From positions 80,875,718-80,939,717 of the forward strand of contig NC_061862.1 in NCBI RefSeq assembly GCF_907164915.1: a stretch of 64,000 bases of DNA. Reading direction: 5' to 3'. This document shows positions 1-12,919 of this stretch, piece after piece (within the stretch, counting starts at the first letter, position 1; each line of letters begins with the position of its first letter). The notes under the pieces are model-generated. The model searched no databases. It was not told the origin of the DNA and saw only the letters and a list, made by a program, of their open reading frames with translations. This DNA comes from Impatiens glandulifera (taxonomy: Eukaryota > Streptophyta > Magnoliopsida > Ericales > Balsaminaceae). The position numbers and the translations under genes are program-made.

Positions 1-31
1 TCAAACAAAATGAGGGTATAAGATATCGAAC

Positions 32-1578
32 TTGAGAGGTGTATTCCATCTGGCGATATTCCTTAAGCGACATGCGTTTTTGCCCGGGTGGCCTGTTCCT
101 TACAATAGCTTCTTGCTCGGCCTAAAGTTAATTGAAACCGAGAGATTATTTGAAATTCAAACAAAATTAATTGGACATAAGATGGTTATATACATACCTT
201 TGCCTTTTGGAAAACTTCGGGGTGTTTATGTAGGTAGAAAACAGCCCACATTGCTGTGTGACCCGAAGATTCATGACCCGCGTTTAGGTACATGACTAGA
301 ATGTCGATTATATCATCATCGCCCAATCTCTTTCCTTTATCGTCAACAACTTCCAACAATGCGTCCATCATATCGCCTTTCTTTCCTACCGGTGAATTTT
401 TCATCGACCCCATCCTCTTCCTTCTTTCGTTCACCACCGATTGAAAAATAGCGACCATCCTCTTCCTAGCCTTGAGGGCTTTATGATAAGCGAAACCGGG
501 GATATTGATGGCCATGGCTCTAACTCCATAATTCAAAAAGGTGTATTCTTTTTCCAAATCTTCCATCACTTGCTCACCTTCGGTACTCAAGAAAATGTGC
601 ATGATTATCCTAAATGTAAGTTTCCTTAGTTGAGTTAACAACTCAATTTGTCCCATTTTGGACCATTTGTCTAATGCCAACACCACTTTTTCATCAATAA
701 ATTCCAAGTAAAGCGACAAAGCTTCTTGACCATTTATTGGAGCCGCGGTTAGCTTTCTCAACCGTTTGTGTTCCTCTTGGCTAATCCCGATGAACGACTT
801 CTCACCTATTAAAGTCACCGTGGACTCGGGCCAACCGGGCATGAAACAATCATCGTCCGTTAATACTCGCTTGCATGTATCCGGCATCGTGACTAAAATG
901 CTAGGACTACCAAACATAAAGGTCTTGTATATTCCTGTCCGTCCATATCTACACCATTAAATTTAAAAATAAAAAGTAAGACATTTTTTTCATTTTAATG
1001 TTACAACATGTTCCCTATACTTTATATAGTCAAGTAATCCCATTTGTTTTAAACTTTTTATAAAGAATATTAAATGGGTAAACTATTAAAATTAAACACC
1101 TTCATTTACATTTTTTTTTCAAAAACATATTTTTAAAATGTTAAAATTTGAGTTTCTTTTTGAAAAACATGCCGGATCTGTTTACATTGTTTAAGTCAAC
1201 TCAAGACCAAAAATCATTTACATCCCTCTTACAAACACACACACTCACATTTTAATACTATGGGATATGGGTTATTTCACCTAAGAACTCACAACTATAG
1301 ATTCGAGTTTTCACACTCGGATCATTTAAAAAAAAAAGAGTAAAATAATACCTGGTTATAAGGGAGTTGGCGAAGGAATCAGGATCGGTGGACTTGAAGG
1401 CTCTAAGGAAGGTGAGCATATTGCCGATAAAGGGCAACCCTAGATCTCCTGGAGGCAGAAGGAACCTCTTGTCCCCCAATTTAAGGTTCTCATAAACCCA
1501 ACCATTTACTCTTCTAAGAAGGTTCCAAACCAGACCACCCAATAACATTCCCAACAAAACCATGTTTATCACTTCCAT
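32..1578 (-). CDS. CYP88-like cytochrome P450 (ent-kaurenoic acid oxidase type), 5' part, runs off the left edge
   Basis: Three exons on the minus strand join in one frame: 1578-1352 (ATG at 1578), 948-198 and 121-32, all with GT-AG borders. The donor at 31-30 points to further exons outside the window. The N-terminus has a hydrophobic anchor (residues about 3-20, VLLGMLLGGLVW), followed by a proline-rich hinge and LPFIGNML. Exon 2 carries the I-helix AGHESSGHT, matching the P450 oxygen-binding consensus. Exon 3 encodes RPPGQKRMSLKEYRQMEYTS, the stretch just before the K-helix, so the ExxR and heme-Cys motifs lie outside. Family knowledge: CYP88A enzymes sit in the ER membrane and oxidise ent-kaurenoic acid in three steps to GA12 in gibberellin synthesis. 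The residues resemble CYP88A, but a specialised CYP88 (legume CYP88D acts on beta-amyrin) cannot be excluded. I saw no frameshift. About 356 residues are visible, against a usual length near 490. Confidence 0.88.
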
Positions 1579-1671
1579 TTTTCGAGATTAAAAGAAGAAA
1601 CAGTACTTAGTACTAAGAAGAGATATCAAGGAGATATATATACCAATTGATCAATTCTAATTGAGGATAAA

Positions 1672-1685
1672 ATCTATTTATAAAC
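1672..1685 (-). promoter_or_regulatory. TATA box of the CYP88-like gene
   Basis: On the minus strand this reads TTTATAAATAGATT, a strong TATAAATAG match about 95-105 bp upstream of the ATG at 1578. It would give a 5' UTR of roughly 65-75 nt. A weaker tract (TATATATA, near 1634-1643) lies closer to the start. This is inference from motif and spacing only. Confidence 0.5.
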
Positions 1686-2330
1686 TACCAAAGGCAGTTG
1701 TTGACTTAGAAAGAGATTATTCAATTAAATTGTTACAATAAATTAGATATATATACCAATCTAATTACTCTTTGATTTGGAGTTATATTTTATAGGAATC
1801 CATTTTTAATTCCATCTTATACTGACACTTTTGGAAAATAATGGAGATTATTCGTATAATTTTAAATTGAATTAATTAATTAATTATATTAATGGGATGA
1901 TTTTATTCTAGTTACACATGTATAGTTAAGAACAAATATCTAATAATTAAAATGGAAAAAATATAAGGATAATTAGTTAAATATATTTTGAAAATAATAA
2001 TTTACTAATTTTGTTAGCAATTGAGATTTTGTAAACTTGAAAAAGATTCAACAATTATCAAACAAAAGAAAAAGGAAAAATTGAAGATAAGGATATTTAT
2101 CCTTTTAATTAATCCATTTATTTCTTTTTATTACTTTTTTTTTTTCTTTTGTCTATTTTTTTTAATTAATTAATATATTTATCTCTTTTTACTATTCTTT
2201 TTGTTATTTGATTTTTTTCTATTATTTTATTTATTTCTTAAAAATAATGTCACTTCACATTATATACGTTGAGCCTAAATAAAACCCTAATCAAGTTGGG
2301 TCACTCCAATTAGGAGGACAAAACCTAACA
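1686..2330. other. AT-rich upstream region of the P450 gene, probably including LTR sequence of the neighbouring copia element
   Basis: No gene is visible. The stretch is rich in A and T runs. On the minus strand, TGTTAGGTTTTGTCCTCC begins at 2330, directly after a purine-rich GGTCGGGAGAG tract. That is how a polypurine tract leading into a 3' LTR looks, so part of 1.7-2.33 kb may be LTR. The inner LTR border was not found. Confidence 0.35.
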
Positions 2331-4290
2331 AACTCTCCCGACCAACTAGTTGGAGGGCAATGTCAACTCGACAACTGAGTGACATAACTCAAACTTGTTT
2401 CGTGACAACACTTTTGTCATCATATTTGATCAACTGTCATATTTTCTTTGCAAAAAACCTTTTACAACCAACCAGACCTTATATCTAGGTTGTGAAATAT
2501 GTTCATCTTGCTTCAACCGATAAAACCATCGATTTTTCAAAGTCTTATTGTTCTTAGGCAACGTTATTAGCTCAAAAGTGTTATTCACACGAAGAGATTG
2601 CATCTCATCCTCCATGACATCCATTCATTCCTTTTTATTTTCACTTTCCAATGCTTCTTGAAAACTCTCAGATCAGCGTCGGTAAAAAATACATACTTAT
2701 TTGTTGGGTATCTAACTTAAGGACGTCTCTCTTGAATAAATTGTCTTGGTTCATTAGAAGAAATTAATTCATCAACATTTTCATTCCCTTTTTTATTATC
2801 ATTTCCAGCATTAACTTCACTATAAGAGTCAACATCAACAAAATTATTAATATTTAAATGATTAATAGAATGTAAGCACATACCTTGATTTTCAGTTTGA
2901 TCGTGTTGGTGCTTATCAAGTTAGGAGCAACTGGAATTGAATTAACTTCAACCATCTCCTATTTTACTTGAGTGGGAATAACCTCGTCTATCTTGTCGAT
3001 ATCTTCAATTGTATAATCCTCCATAAATACAGAATCACCACTACGAATAAGATTCTTATTAACCGGATAAAAAAATCGATATCCAAACTCATTTAGTCCA
3101 TAGCCGACAAACACACACTTCTTTGTCTTGTCTTCCAACTTTGACCTCTCATCTTTGGGAATATGCACATAAGCCATACACCCAAATACTCTAAGATGAT
3201 CATAAGAGACATTTTTACAACTCTAAACATGGTTCGACACATCAAAGTTCAAAGAAACACATGGTGTGAGATTTAACACATGTATCACTGTACAATGTTC
3301 ACCCCAAAAGTATTTTGACAATTTTGCTTGTGAAAGAATGCATCTCACCCTTTCCACCAATGTCCTATTCATTCTTTCAGTCAACTCATTTGACAGTGGT
3401 GTTTTCGGAGGCGATTTTTGGTGAAGAATACCTTGTTGTCGAAAATACTCATTAAAAGGTCTAGTGTACTCTCCCCTATTATCTATTCAAATACATTTCA
3501 CCTTTTTCCAGTTTTCCTCTCAAATAAGGCTTGAAACACTTTGAATGTGTCTATCACTTGATCCTTTGTCTTCAATGTATATGCCAAACCTTGCGGAAAT
3601 AGTCATCAATGAAGATTACAAATTAGTATGCACCACCAAGTGATCTTGACTTTATTGACCCACATACATCAGAATACATCAAGTCTAGTAATTATGACTT
3701 GTTTTTCTATTTAGATGATCTAAATGACATTCGTCTTTGTTTTCCATCCAAATAGTCTGGACATCTCTTCAAGTGCACATTTAAAACCCCACATAGCACA
3801 TTTTTCTTAGCTAACATAACTAAGACTTTCTCGTTAATATGAGGCAACCGCTCGTGCCACAACTCAGAAGAAAAATCAGTTTCACAAGTGTTGATGTAAT
3901 ATTTAGATATTCCAGAATGAACAATATATAAATTCAAAAGTCTCTTACATTTAGCAACGACCATTGATCCTTTTTTAAGCTTTCATTCACCACTAGAAAA
4001 AGAATTACAGAAGCCTTCATCATCCAATCTTCCAACCGATAAAAGAAACAAATATCAAGAATATGTTGAACCCATTTTAGAACAAGAGTAGTTTCATTGG
4101 TCATCTCAACACAAACATTATCAATTCTAACCACTTGAGCTTGACCAGAATTGCTCATATGAGCAATACCAAAACCGCCAGCCTCATATGTTGAGAAAAA
4201 ATCTCGCCGTGATGTAGCATGAGTAGAAGCACCATTTTCTACAATCCAATCTATCACATCCAAAAAATCCACTTTTCTCGATTGTGAATC
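2331..4290 (-). mobile_element. Degenerate Ty1/copia retrotransposon polyprotein
   Basis: Reading the minus strand from high to low coordinates gives copia domains in the right order. The protease-like segment is near 4272-4100 (WIVENGASTHATSRRDFFST). The gag-pre-integrase segment is near 3900-3800 (LWHERLPHINEKVLVMLAKK). Integrase remnants lie at 3750-3200. The post-integrase segment is at 3177-2959 (KCVFVGYGLNEFGYRFFYPV). The start of reverse transcriptase is at 2624-2430 (FELITLPKNNKTLKNRWFYR). Stops and frameshifts separate the pieces. The catalytic DSG of the protease reads ENG. Most of RT, RNase H and gag are missing, so the copy is dead. Order gag-PR-INT-RT is diagnostic of copia rather than gypsy. 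Confidence 0.85.
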
Positions 4291-5105
4291 TTCGGTTTTG
4301 GCTGAGACATAGGACCGAGAATATTAGAACACAAGACCGAGTGGTCTGACCGATGATCCTATTGATTTGGAATTAAGGAAAACAACTTTTCTACACTTCT
4401 TTAGAAACCCCACAATGCTATATATTCATATATTTTATATAAGTGATGCATATTGTTTTCAAAGCATGATTTCATTGCATGTCCATGATTTCTAAATAAT
4501 TATGTTTTTATAGAACGTTAAGTTAAGGGTTATGGAATCAAAGTGATAAAATACTGATATGAAGGAAATTGACGGATGAATATGGGAGGGGGTTGGCCAA
4601 GATGAGCTCTAGTCAGCTGAATCCAAAATATTGGCTGACGAATTGACGGATATGGATTTCTTCCCTTCAGGATCAGCTTTGAAGGGTTTGGGGTCAAAAT
4701 ATGTGCTCAAGATGTAACTGTACATTCACTATTAATGATATGCTCTTAAAAACCCTTATATGGATGCAATGTAGTTTAAATGCCTTTTATATAATCTTTC
4801 AAATGTTTGTTGGGTTTATCGACTCATTATGCTTGTGTGGTGTAGGTACTTAGCCATAGTTTTTAGGTGACAAGTGAAGGGAGACTTGGAGTGGAGCAAG
4901 GTACAGGAGATGTGTGTGGAAGGAGGGACCGAGACCGTACGACCGTAGTTTTGTAAGAACATATAGTGAACGACCGACTTTTACAGCACCATTTTGCTAT
5001 AAATGTTAAAAGGCACCACTTATCTTCCGCATATATTATTTTGATTTTATTTATTCAAAATAGTTATTTTTTGAGTTTATAAATTGTGTATGAAAATTTT
5101 AGTGC
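4291..5105. other. Unclassified intergenic sequence, possibly retroelement-derived
   Basis: No reading frame or domain was recognised. Base composition is less AT-rich than the DNA to the right (for example 4860-4980, with several GACCGA words near 4305-4350 and 4920-4975). This suggests remnant retroelement noncoding sequence next to the copia copy. No LTR pair or target duplication was found. Confidence 0.25.
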
Positions 5106-5345
5106 TTACACATGTGTAAAATGTGAGGTCATGATATAAGAGGTCGATTGAGATTGATGGTTGATTTGACGAGAGATGATTAATAGGTGTGTGAAAGTGT
5201 GTGTGGTCACAATATGATATGTGAATTGTGTGATTAGTGATTGATTTGTCGAAGTGGTGGTAAAAAAGATCGCGGTAATAGATAAGAGGTTGATAATAGT
5301 GTAAAACATGTTTAACATTACTTTATATAAGAGCAAAATGTATGA
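5106..5345 (-). repeat. Inverted fragment of the CTCGACAAATCAACC satellite-like repeat
   Basis: On the minus strand this repeats the phrases CGACAAATCAACCATCAAT, CACACTTTCACACACCT and CTCTTATA that make up the degenerate array at 20665-21335 on the plus strand. It has no stop for 80 codons, but the reading frame is low-complexity and probably not coding. Confidence 0.6.
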
Positions 5346-6800
5346 CACAACTTTAAATTGATCTATGGTAACTATGGTGTAATTGACTTCATTCTTGCTA
5401 AGAAGAAATATATATTTTTTTTAAGTGTTTTTAAAATTCATAAAATTAATTTTTTTAACTTTAAATATTTAATTAATTTATATATATTAATACTAAATTT
5501 TGATTTTTATAAATTAAAATTAATTTTTATAAATTAAAATTAATTTAATAATATTAATTTTATCTAAAATATTTATAAATAAATAATATTTTATTTATAT
5601 TTTTAAAATAGTGAATCATTTCCGGATTTCATTATAGCTGTAGGTTCATTAATGCTATATGTTCATTAATGTAAACAAGTAAAAAATAAAAAGTTAGACC
5701 ATTTCTATTAGTCTTTAATATTGTGGGGGTGGATAATAAGTGGAGAAACAAATATAAACAAGTCAAAGTTAAAGACTTAGTCATAATTTACAATTCTCAT
5801 AGAAAAAATAAATTCAGACCACACAAAATAATGAAATGTATAACAAATCGAAATGAAAATATAATAGATTTTATCGACACGTTACGGCACGACGTAATTG
5901 AAAGTTTGACACGAATTGTCTGAGTCGAATACGACTGTTTAAGCACGATGCACAACTCTACTCCGTTGTCATCTTTAATTTTAAGATTTTATTTTTATTA
6001 GTATTAATACAAAAATCTTTTACAAATATTAAAATAAACAATAAGTAGTTGCTAAAAAATGTTTAAAAGGTGAAAGATGAATAAGTGTAATTTGAAGTTT
6101 GGTTGAAAGTGATTAAAATGATATTTGTATTGAATTTTGTTTTAATTTTAATGCGTCTAAACGAAGGCTTTCAAAATTGAGAGTTTACGTAAAATCGTTA
6201 TACAGTTGTAAACTCGTAAAATCTAGAATTTACATGAAATCGTAAGGTAAGAGTTTAATTTTAAAAAAATAATAGTTATATATTTTTATTATTTATATAT
6301 ATAATTAAGTATTTTATACTTAGGTAATTTTAAAAAATTATATATTTTAATATAAAATTAATTAAAAAATAATAAAAAATAAATAACACTATAAAAAGTT
6401 ATAGTTATAAAATTAATTATATTAATTAATTAATTTAAATAAATAGAAATTTTATATTTTAATTTTTAAATATAAATTTTTTTTTTTAAGTAAAATAGAT
6501 AGAATCGTAAAATCGAAATTATTTATAAACTTATAAAATCTTATTATCGTAAATTTAAAATAGTGAGAGTTTACATATTTAAGAGTTTACTTAAAATCAG
6601 ACTCGTTAACCTAATATGAAATCCTAAAATCATAGAATTTTAATAATCAGCTCGAGATTTTATGTCCAAACAATAATTTCTTCAACAAAGGGTAATAACT
6701 TTTTTTAATTTGAATTTTTCTTCCAAAATTAATTACATTATTTTTTTTATAGAGCATATTCAAATTTCAATAATTTGACATCTTATCCTCTTTAAAATTC

Positions 6801-6805
<5 letters not shown>

Positions 6806-6861
<56 letters not shown>
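6806..6861. repeat. (TA)n microsatellite, about 28 units
   Basis: Uninterrupted alternating TA for about 56 bp. Such tracts are strongly length-polymorphic and can extrude cruciforms. Confidence 0.95.
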
Positions 6862-6865
<4 letters not shown>

Positions 6866-7485
6866 GAGTTATCTCTTCAGAATTTTATTAAGAGAAAAAA
6901 CCTTATAAATAATTTTAAAAAAAATCAGTTACAGAGAAAGAAAATTCTTTAAAAAAAAGAACTTGCAGATAAAACAAAGACAGATATAAATTGTAACAAA
7001 TTATCTTTAAACTTGATTTAATTTTTTTTTTTTTTTTGTTGTTGATGATTTTCACTAATTCATACTCCCTTTGCGAAAATATATATTATAAATTGTTTTT
7101 TCTTAAAGAAAAGTTATATACAATTTTAAAATAATGTTTTTGGTATATTATTATACTCATTCTTTGAGTGAAAATAAAACTGTGATGAAAAATATGTACA
7201 AATTTGAATTTTATAATTTTTGAATTCCATTTATATAATAATGAAGAATAAATTTAGAATTTGATCTCCAATTCTACATCAAATCAAAGTATTCTATACA
7301 TTTGTTAAGGAACTCAGTTGGTTGAGTTACATGGAAAATCACTAAAGATGAAATAATTGATTGTATTTTAGATGAGGATTCCCTTCAATAAAATAAATGG
7401 TTTATTAATTTTGCCAATATGTATTATATTCATATTTAACCTTGATTTCTCTGTTTTTTCTCAATATGGTTCACTAATTTTGCCA

Positions 7486-7490
<5 letters not shown>

Positions 7491-7520
<30 letters not shown>
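7491..7520. repeat. (AT)n microsatellite, about 15 units
   Basis: Uninterrupted alternating AT for about 30 bp. Confidence 0.95.
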
Positions 7521-7522
<2 letters not shown>

Positions 7523-7778
7523 TATTTATCATTATATATTTGACCTTGATTTATTTTTTTCTTTTATCTTTTTCACTACTTCTCTAATTATTTATTTGAT
7601 AAAGAAAATAAAACTCTCACTAGTTACTCATTAGACAAAATATCTGAAACTATATATATACATCTTTTTAACTGAAATTGATCACAAAATAGACATTTAT
7701 ATATAAAAAAAAAAGTAACCAAGATTTTTCACAAAATGTGATATTTACATAATATTACACTCAGATGATACATACCTA

Positions 7779-7784
<6 letters not shown>

Positions 7785-7816
<32 letters not shown>
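7785..7816 (+). repeat. Poly(A) tract of about 32 bases
   Basis: A pure A run. It could be the tail of an old retroposon on the plus strand, but nothing recognisable precedes it, so it may equally be an expanded homopolymer. Confidence 0.9.
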
Positions 7817-7819
<3 letters not shown>

Positions 7820-8504
7820 AATACAAACTCTATATGAATATCATGTCAATCCAAATGTAGGAAATTAAATAGAAATTTAACAAATAATAAATAAATATGA
7901 CAAATCCAAGAATGAAAAGCACTTAATTTGAACAAATATTCAGTAAAATATGGAATCGATAAATATATTAAAAAAAATTGTTCTAATAATTAGATCCGGA
8001 AAACATATGAATTATTCATGTGAAAATCTCATTGTCTTCTTAAAGATCTTCTAGTAAATTAATTATTATGTAATCAATTTGTACATAATTTTCTTTTTAT
8101 ATAATGCTTTTATCGTTATATTTAAATAAAAAATAACAAATGAAAATAATGAAAATTTGAAAAAAAAAAAAAAGAAATCCAAATTATTAGAAAATCATGT
8201 GAGTCCATAACAAATTATTGCAAAATACTTAATTAATTATTTATTTATTTAAATAAAGAAATCTAGCCTAACACTACACCACACCGGAGTTCATTCATAG
8301 CAACTGGATTAAAACCGTCTATTTTCATAGGACTCGTATCACTTAGGGAATCTTATCACTTAGGGAATGTTTCAACAAAAAAAACCTTTTCTCTTTTATC
8401 ACTTAATAAATAAGAACTTAATAAATAAGAGTATATTTATTGATTTTTTTAATAAATATTATATATACTTTAAATTATACTTTAACTAATAAATGAACGT
8501 ATAA

Positions 8505-10030
8505 AGATATAAACAAAATATTTTTTATATATAAATATTTTTAATAAAAATAATATTACTCAAATTTTTGAATTAGTTTTAATTTGTAAAATTAAATTTA
8601 ATCAAAATTTAATTTTTTCTTATATTTTAAATTCATCGAATATATAAAGTTTAAAAAACATCTAAAAAAAATATATAATTCATTCCAACCAATCATATAA
8701 ATTAACATTCATTAGGATTAGGAAGAAAAGTAGTTTAGAAAAAAAAAATATTAAATATTGGTCTAATATTCTTTATTATTATATATTTATTTAAAAAATA
8801 AAAATATTAAAAAATTAAAAAATTATCAAACTAATTCATTTAAGTTTTTTTATATTTTTATATTTATAATAATTTTAATTATTTAATAATCAAATTTAAT
8901 AAGAATTGACATTTATCAAAAATAAATAAATTAATTAATTAAATATAATAAATTGTTTAAAAATAAAATAAATTAATATAATAAATAATTATACAAATAT
9001 AATATAAAATATTTAAAATTAATATAGATATATATATATATATAATTATTTTAAAAAATATGGTAATGAAATTGTTTTATATAGTGGGTTTTTTTTTTAT
9101 AATAATAAATTATTATAATAGATAATTGAATAAATATTAAAAAAATAAATAATTAATATAATAATTAAATAAATAAATATGTGCTAATAAAAAATTATTC
9201 ATACAATATTTTAATTTTATTTTTTTTATAATAATAAATTATTTAAAATTAATATATATATATATATATATAAATAAATATGTGATAATAAAAAAATAAT
9301 TATTTCAAGTATCTTATTTACTTTTTTATAATAATAAATAAGTCTCAAACACATTTCTTAATAAATTTAAAACTTAACCTATTTAATTAAATATATTTTT
9401 AATCTTTTTAATTTAAATATTTTTATTAATTTATTTTACAGATTTAATTTTTTTATTTTTAACAAATATTTTGTATTTCTTTTATTTCTAACTTTGTAAT
9501 TAATAATATATTAAATATATATGTTGATATTTTTCTTTTGAAATTTTTCATCTTTTTTTATAATAATAAATAAATAAATGAATTATTTTAAAAACTTAAC
9601 ATGTTTAGTTAAATATATTTTTTTAATTTATATATATTTTTAAATATATATATATATAAGAACATTATAAATTAAAATAACAAATATTTATTATATTTTA
9701 TAGATATTATATATATATAATTAATAATTTTAGTACTAAAAAGAAATAAAATGAATTTTGGCTTTGGTTCAAGCTATGAATTTATGTGCTATGAACTTAT
9801 GTTCGAGCACCCGCATATAATATTTTTATTTAATATTTTTATTTTGAAGGGATTTGAATTATGATCTTAAGTATGATAAGTTAACTTTTTAACTAAATAA
9901 TTTTAGAATTTTATGTATATATATATTAGGTAAGTTACATTGTTAATAATATACATATAACATTATATATAATAAAAATAATTAAATTTATTATTCTAAT
10001 TTTATTTATTAAGTATACAAGACACATTAA
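8505..10030. repeat. Diverged repeat block, copy A (partner at 16590-18200)
   Basis: Many phrases recur in the same order at a nearly constant offset of about 8.1 kb. Examples are TTTGAATTAGTTTTAATTTG (8568 and 16648), TTTAATAAGAATTGACATTT (8898 and 16997), the CCTATTTA-TTAAAT region (9378 and 17461) and CATTATATATAATAAAAATA (9962 and 18151). The block is non-coding and very AT-rich. It is either an old segmental duplication or two copies of an unrecognised element. Confidence 0.7.
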
Positions 10031-10483
10031 ATACTTATTTTAAAACTATTGAAATTTTTTTGTTACTAAATTTATTTTGTTTTTTATCTTTTTTATGTGA
10101 ATTCCAAGTGAATTTACTAGTATTTATTTTAATACTTAACTCAAACAGTTATAATCTTAAGTATGAAATGTTAACACTTTTTTTGAAATTAAAGGAGGAG
10201 TAGCATGTTGCATGACACCCACAAGGGCCACAACGATAGTCCCTTTATTGAAATAATTTTATAATTTTTTTGCATGTATATATATTTTTGTAAGTTATAT
10301 TATGAATAACTATATATTATATAAAAAATTTATACTAGTACAAAACAATAAATATATTTATTATCTTAATATTAAATAAAAATAATAATATATATATATA
10401 TAAAACATTATTATTATATCCAATTTTTTCTCAATATATTATATAAATTTATTAATCAAAATAATTTTTTTTATTTGTTTCTC

Positions 10484-10520
<37 letters not shown>

Positions 10521-10774
10521 TAAAAATATTTATCTCCTAATTTATTTTTTAATATATAATAATTATATAATGTTTTGATTTTATATATAAATATTTTTCA
10601 TATTTTAAATAAATATATTTTTTTTAAATAAATAATTTTTTGAGTTTTATATAATTTTTTTATTTTTAATTTTTATGTATATAATATTTTGATTTAATAT
10701 ATATATTAAGCTTTTATTTATATATAAATATAATAAAAAAATTAAATATTTATATAAAATTAATAATGATAGAG

Positions 10775-10808
<34 letters not shown>

Positions 10809-10819
10809 TATATTATATT
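10775..10819. repeat. (ATT)n microsatellite
   Basis: About 10 perfect ATT units followed by TATTATAT-type decay. Confidence 0.9.
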
Positions 10820-10849
10820 GATATGTTTATTAAATTTTATATAAAATTT

Positions 10850-10960
10850 AAAATATAAAATTTTATTAGTTTAGTTGATTAAAATATTTTACTTGGTTTT
10901 GTAAATTCCAAATATACCTATAATATTTTTTATTTTTAACTATTTAATCAAAATATTCAT

Positions 10961-10992
<32 letters not shown>

Positions 10993-11060
10993 TTCAAATT
11001 AAACACAACTTTAAATCCTCTATTTATTAATAAACAAATTCAAATTAATCATTTTATATA
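10850..11060. repeat. Repeat related to the tandem pair at 21441-21960
   Basis: It shares AAATATAAA-TTTTATTAG-TTA, ACTTG-TTTTGT-A, a CATATACCTATAA-type stretch, and an end with TTCAAATTAA and AAATTCAAATTAA, in the same order as 21441-21665 and 21735-21960. Together with copy A it extends the collinearity between the 8.5-11.1 kb and 16.6-22 kb blocks. Confidence 0.55.
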
Positions 11061-11154
11061 TATATATATATATATATTTCTTCCTCTTATACAATTTCTA
11101 ATATTCTTATTTATTTGTATATATTTCTATTATAACATTAATAGATAATAATAA

Positions 11155-12919
11155 TGTTGGGATTGGGATCAACGATAGAGACTATGGTGGTCTGCTTACG
11201 TTAAACGTTTACACACACGTCGTTTGATAATAACCATGTTAGAGGTTAATATTCACAAACTTTTGAACCGAGTTCAAGTGCGGAAGTGTTTGTTTGAACT
11301 TGAAGCAATGCAACAGGATTAGGATGATGCGATAAAAGAGAACACAAGACACAAAAAAAGTTTATGGATGTTCGGAGTCAAAGCTCCTACGTCACCTCTT
11401 CTTCTCAACCTTGAGAAGAATATTCACTAGAAGGTTTGGTTCAATACATCACTTGTACAAACCTAGTCGAACAACTAGGACTTAGTTTCTGACTGTTTTC
11501 GAACTCCTATCTCTGTTGAACAAAAACAAATTCTATCAACTTACAATGTGCTAATAAACTCACACATAATAGACAGTATTGTAATACACTTTTAACACTC
11601 TAGTATGCTTGAATGCTTTTAGAACTCGTTAGCTTGTAAATTTTGTAAAGTCGGTTGTTCAAAGATCAAAAGTTTGTGTGTAAAGGTGATGAAGCAGGTT
11701 GACCTCTATTTTCTTAAGTAGGCAGATGTCAACGAATATATTTGCTTCTCAGCGACTATATCTGCTTCATAAGACATCTGTCTTGATCTTGATTGGTTGA
11801 GTTCCAGAATATTACATCAGATGAGATATTATTTGATCTTGTATGTACTTGGATGATAATAATCCAAGATATTCATTAATGTGATTGCAGAGTAAGAGGA
11901 GCGTATATCTTAGAATGTTTGACTTGGCTTTGGTTCTCTTAGCATAGCTTTGTTGTTCCCAAAAAGGTCTTCATCAATGTTTGCACAAAAATAGAAACAA
12001 TTATCTGGGAAGTATAAAGATGACGTTTGTAAGCTTATATAGTACCGAGGTTGGTAAAATATAGTAAGCAGGAAAAAACCGGCAACGCTCTAATAAAATA
12101 CTGATTTTATTGAAAAACTGATTTCAATAAAATACCGGAAGCGCTTCAATTTGATATACAACAAAAGTCATAAAATACCGGAGGAGATCTTATTTATATA
12201 ATACCGGAAGCGTGTTTAGATAAAACCGATTATATAAACTACCGGACGCTTGTTTTTGCAAAATACCGATTTGCAAAATACCGGGTGCGTCTTGCAAAAT
12301 ACCAAACTTATATAAAATTGGTTAAGTGTTTGTAAAATGTCGATTTCATAAACTACCGGAAGCGCTTTATATAATACCGAAGTTGCTTCTTATATAACCG
12401 AAGTTAAATAATGCCGGAAGATAAAACTGGACGCGTGTTTTGCAAAAAGTCTATTTGCAAAATACCGGACGCGTCCCTTAATATAAAGCCGATGTGAATA
12501 ATGTCGACTCCTCTTTAATATAATGTCGAATTCCAAATTGCTGACTTTATATAAAACCGGAAGCGTGTTTGTAGAATGTCGATTTCACAAACTACCGGTA
12601 CACTTTTAATAAAATGCCAACTTTTTATAATACTGGCTATGCTTCACAAAATGTCGATCTTATAATACCGGATGTGTTTAATACAAAATGTCGATCTTAC
12701 AAAAATGTCGAAGGCGCTTAAATAAGATACCGAAGTTCAAACTTCTGGTTACACTTCAGCATAAAACTGATTAAAGAATACCGAAAGTCTTTTTGCATAA
12801 TAATGGGCATCTTTTTCTTTCGGTTTTCTTTAATCTACACAGGAATAAATTTACACAATTAAGTTCTTATTTAATAGTTTAATTAGCACTAATAATTAAT
12901 TAGTTATTTTTACTTAACA
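11155..12919 (+). mobile_element. Solo-LTR-like element 1, carrying an ACCGG-rich tandem array
   Basis: It starts TGTTGGG at 11155 and, by my reading, ends ...TTAACA at 12919, flanked by AATAA at 11150-11154 and 12920-12924. The flanks are AT-rich, so the 5-bp duplication could be chance and the right border is tentative. Near 11360-11430 it contains TTTATGGATGTTCGGAG, CTCCTACGTCACC and TTCTTCTCAACC. This cassette also occurs in element 2 (18610-18670) and is typical of plant LTRs. It has no coding capacity. The middle third is the array at 12035-12800. Best reading: a solo LTR of a gypsy- or copia-type element. Confidence 0.5.
12035..12800 (+). repeat. Degenerate tandem array with the AAAATACCGGAAGCGTGTTT motif
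   Basis: Roughly 25-40 bp units mix AAATACCGG, AAGCG(C/T)(T/G)T, TATATAAAACCG and AAAATGTCGA words. At least ten ACCGG or close variants occur. Units are diverged and spacing is irregular. The array sits inside LTR-like element 1 and begins about 880 bp from its left end. Confidence 0.8.

Larger units (their letters stand above)
5346..8504. other. AT-rich intergenic DNA with simple repeats
   Basis: No gene found. The sequence is mostly A/T runs and short direct repeats (for example TAAATTAAAATTAATTT near 5508-5545). Three clear simple-sequence tracts are listed separately. The only frame above 60 codons (5723-5923) has no recognisable domain and a lysine/asparagine-heavy composition expected of AT-rich random sequence. 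Confidence 0.6.

Noticed and set aside
32..295. Plus-strand frame of 87 codons at the left edge
   Set aside because: It is the antisense shadow of P450 exons 2 and 3.
5723..5923. 66-codon plus-strand frame
   Set aside because: Lys/Asn/Ile-rich composition expected in AT-rich DNA and no supporting motif.
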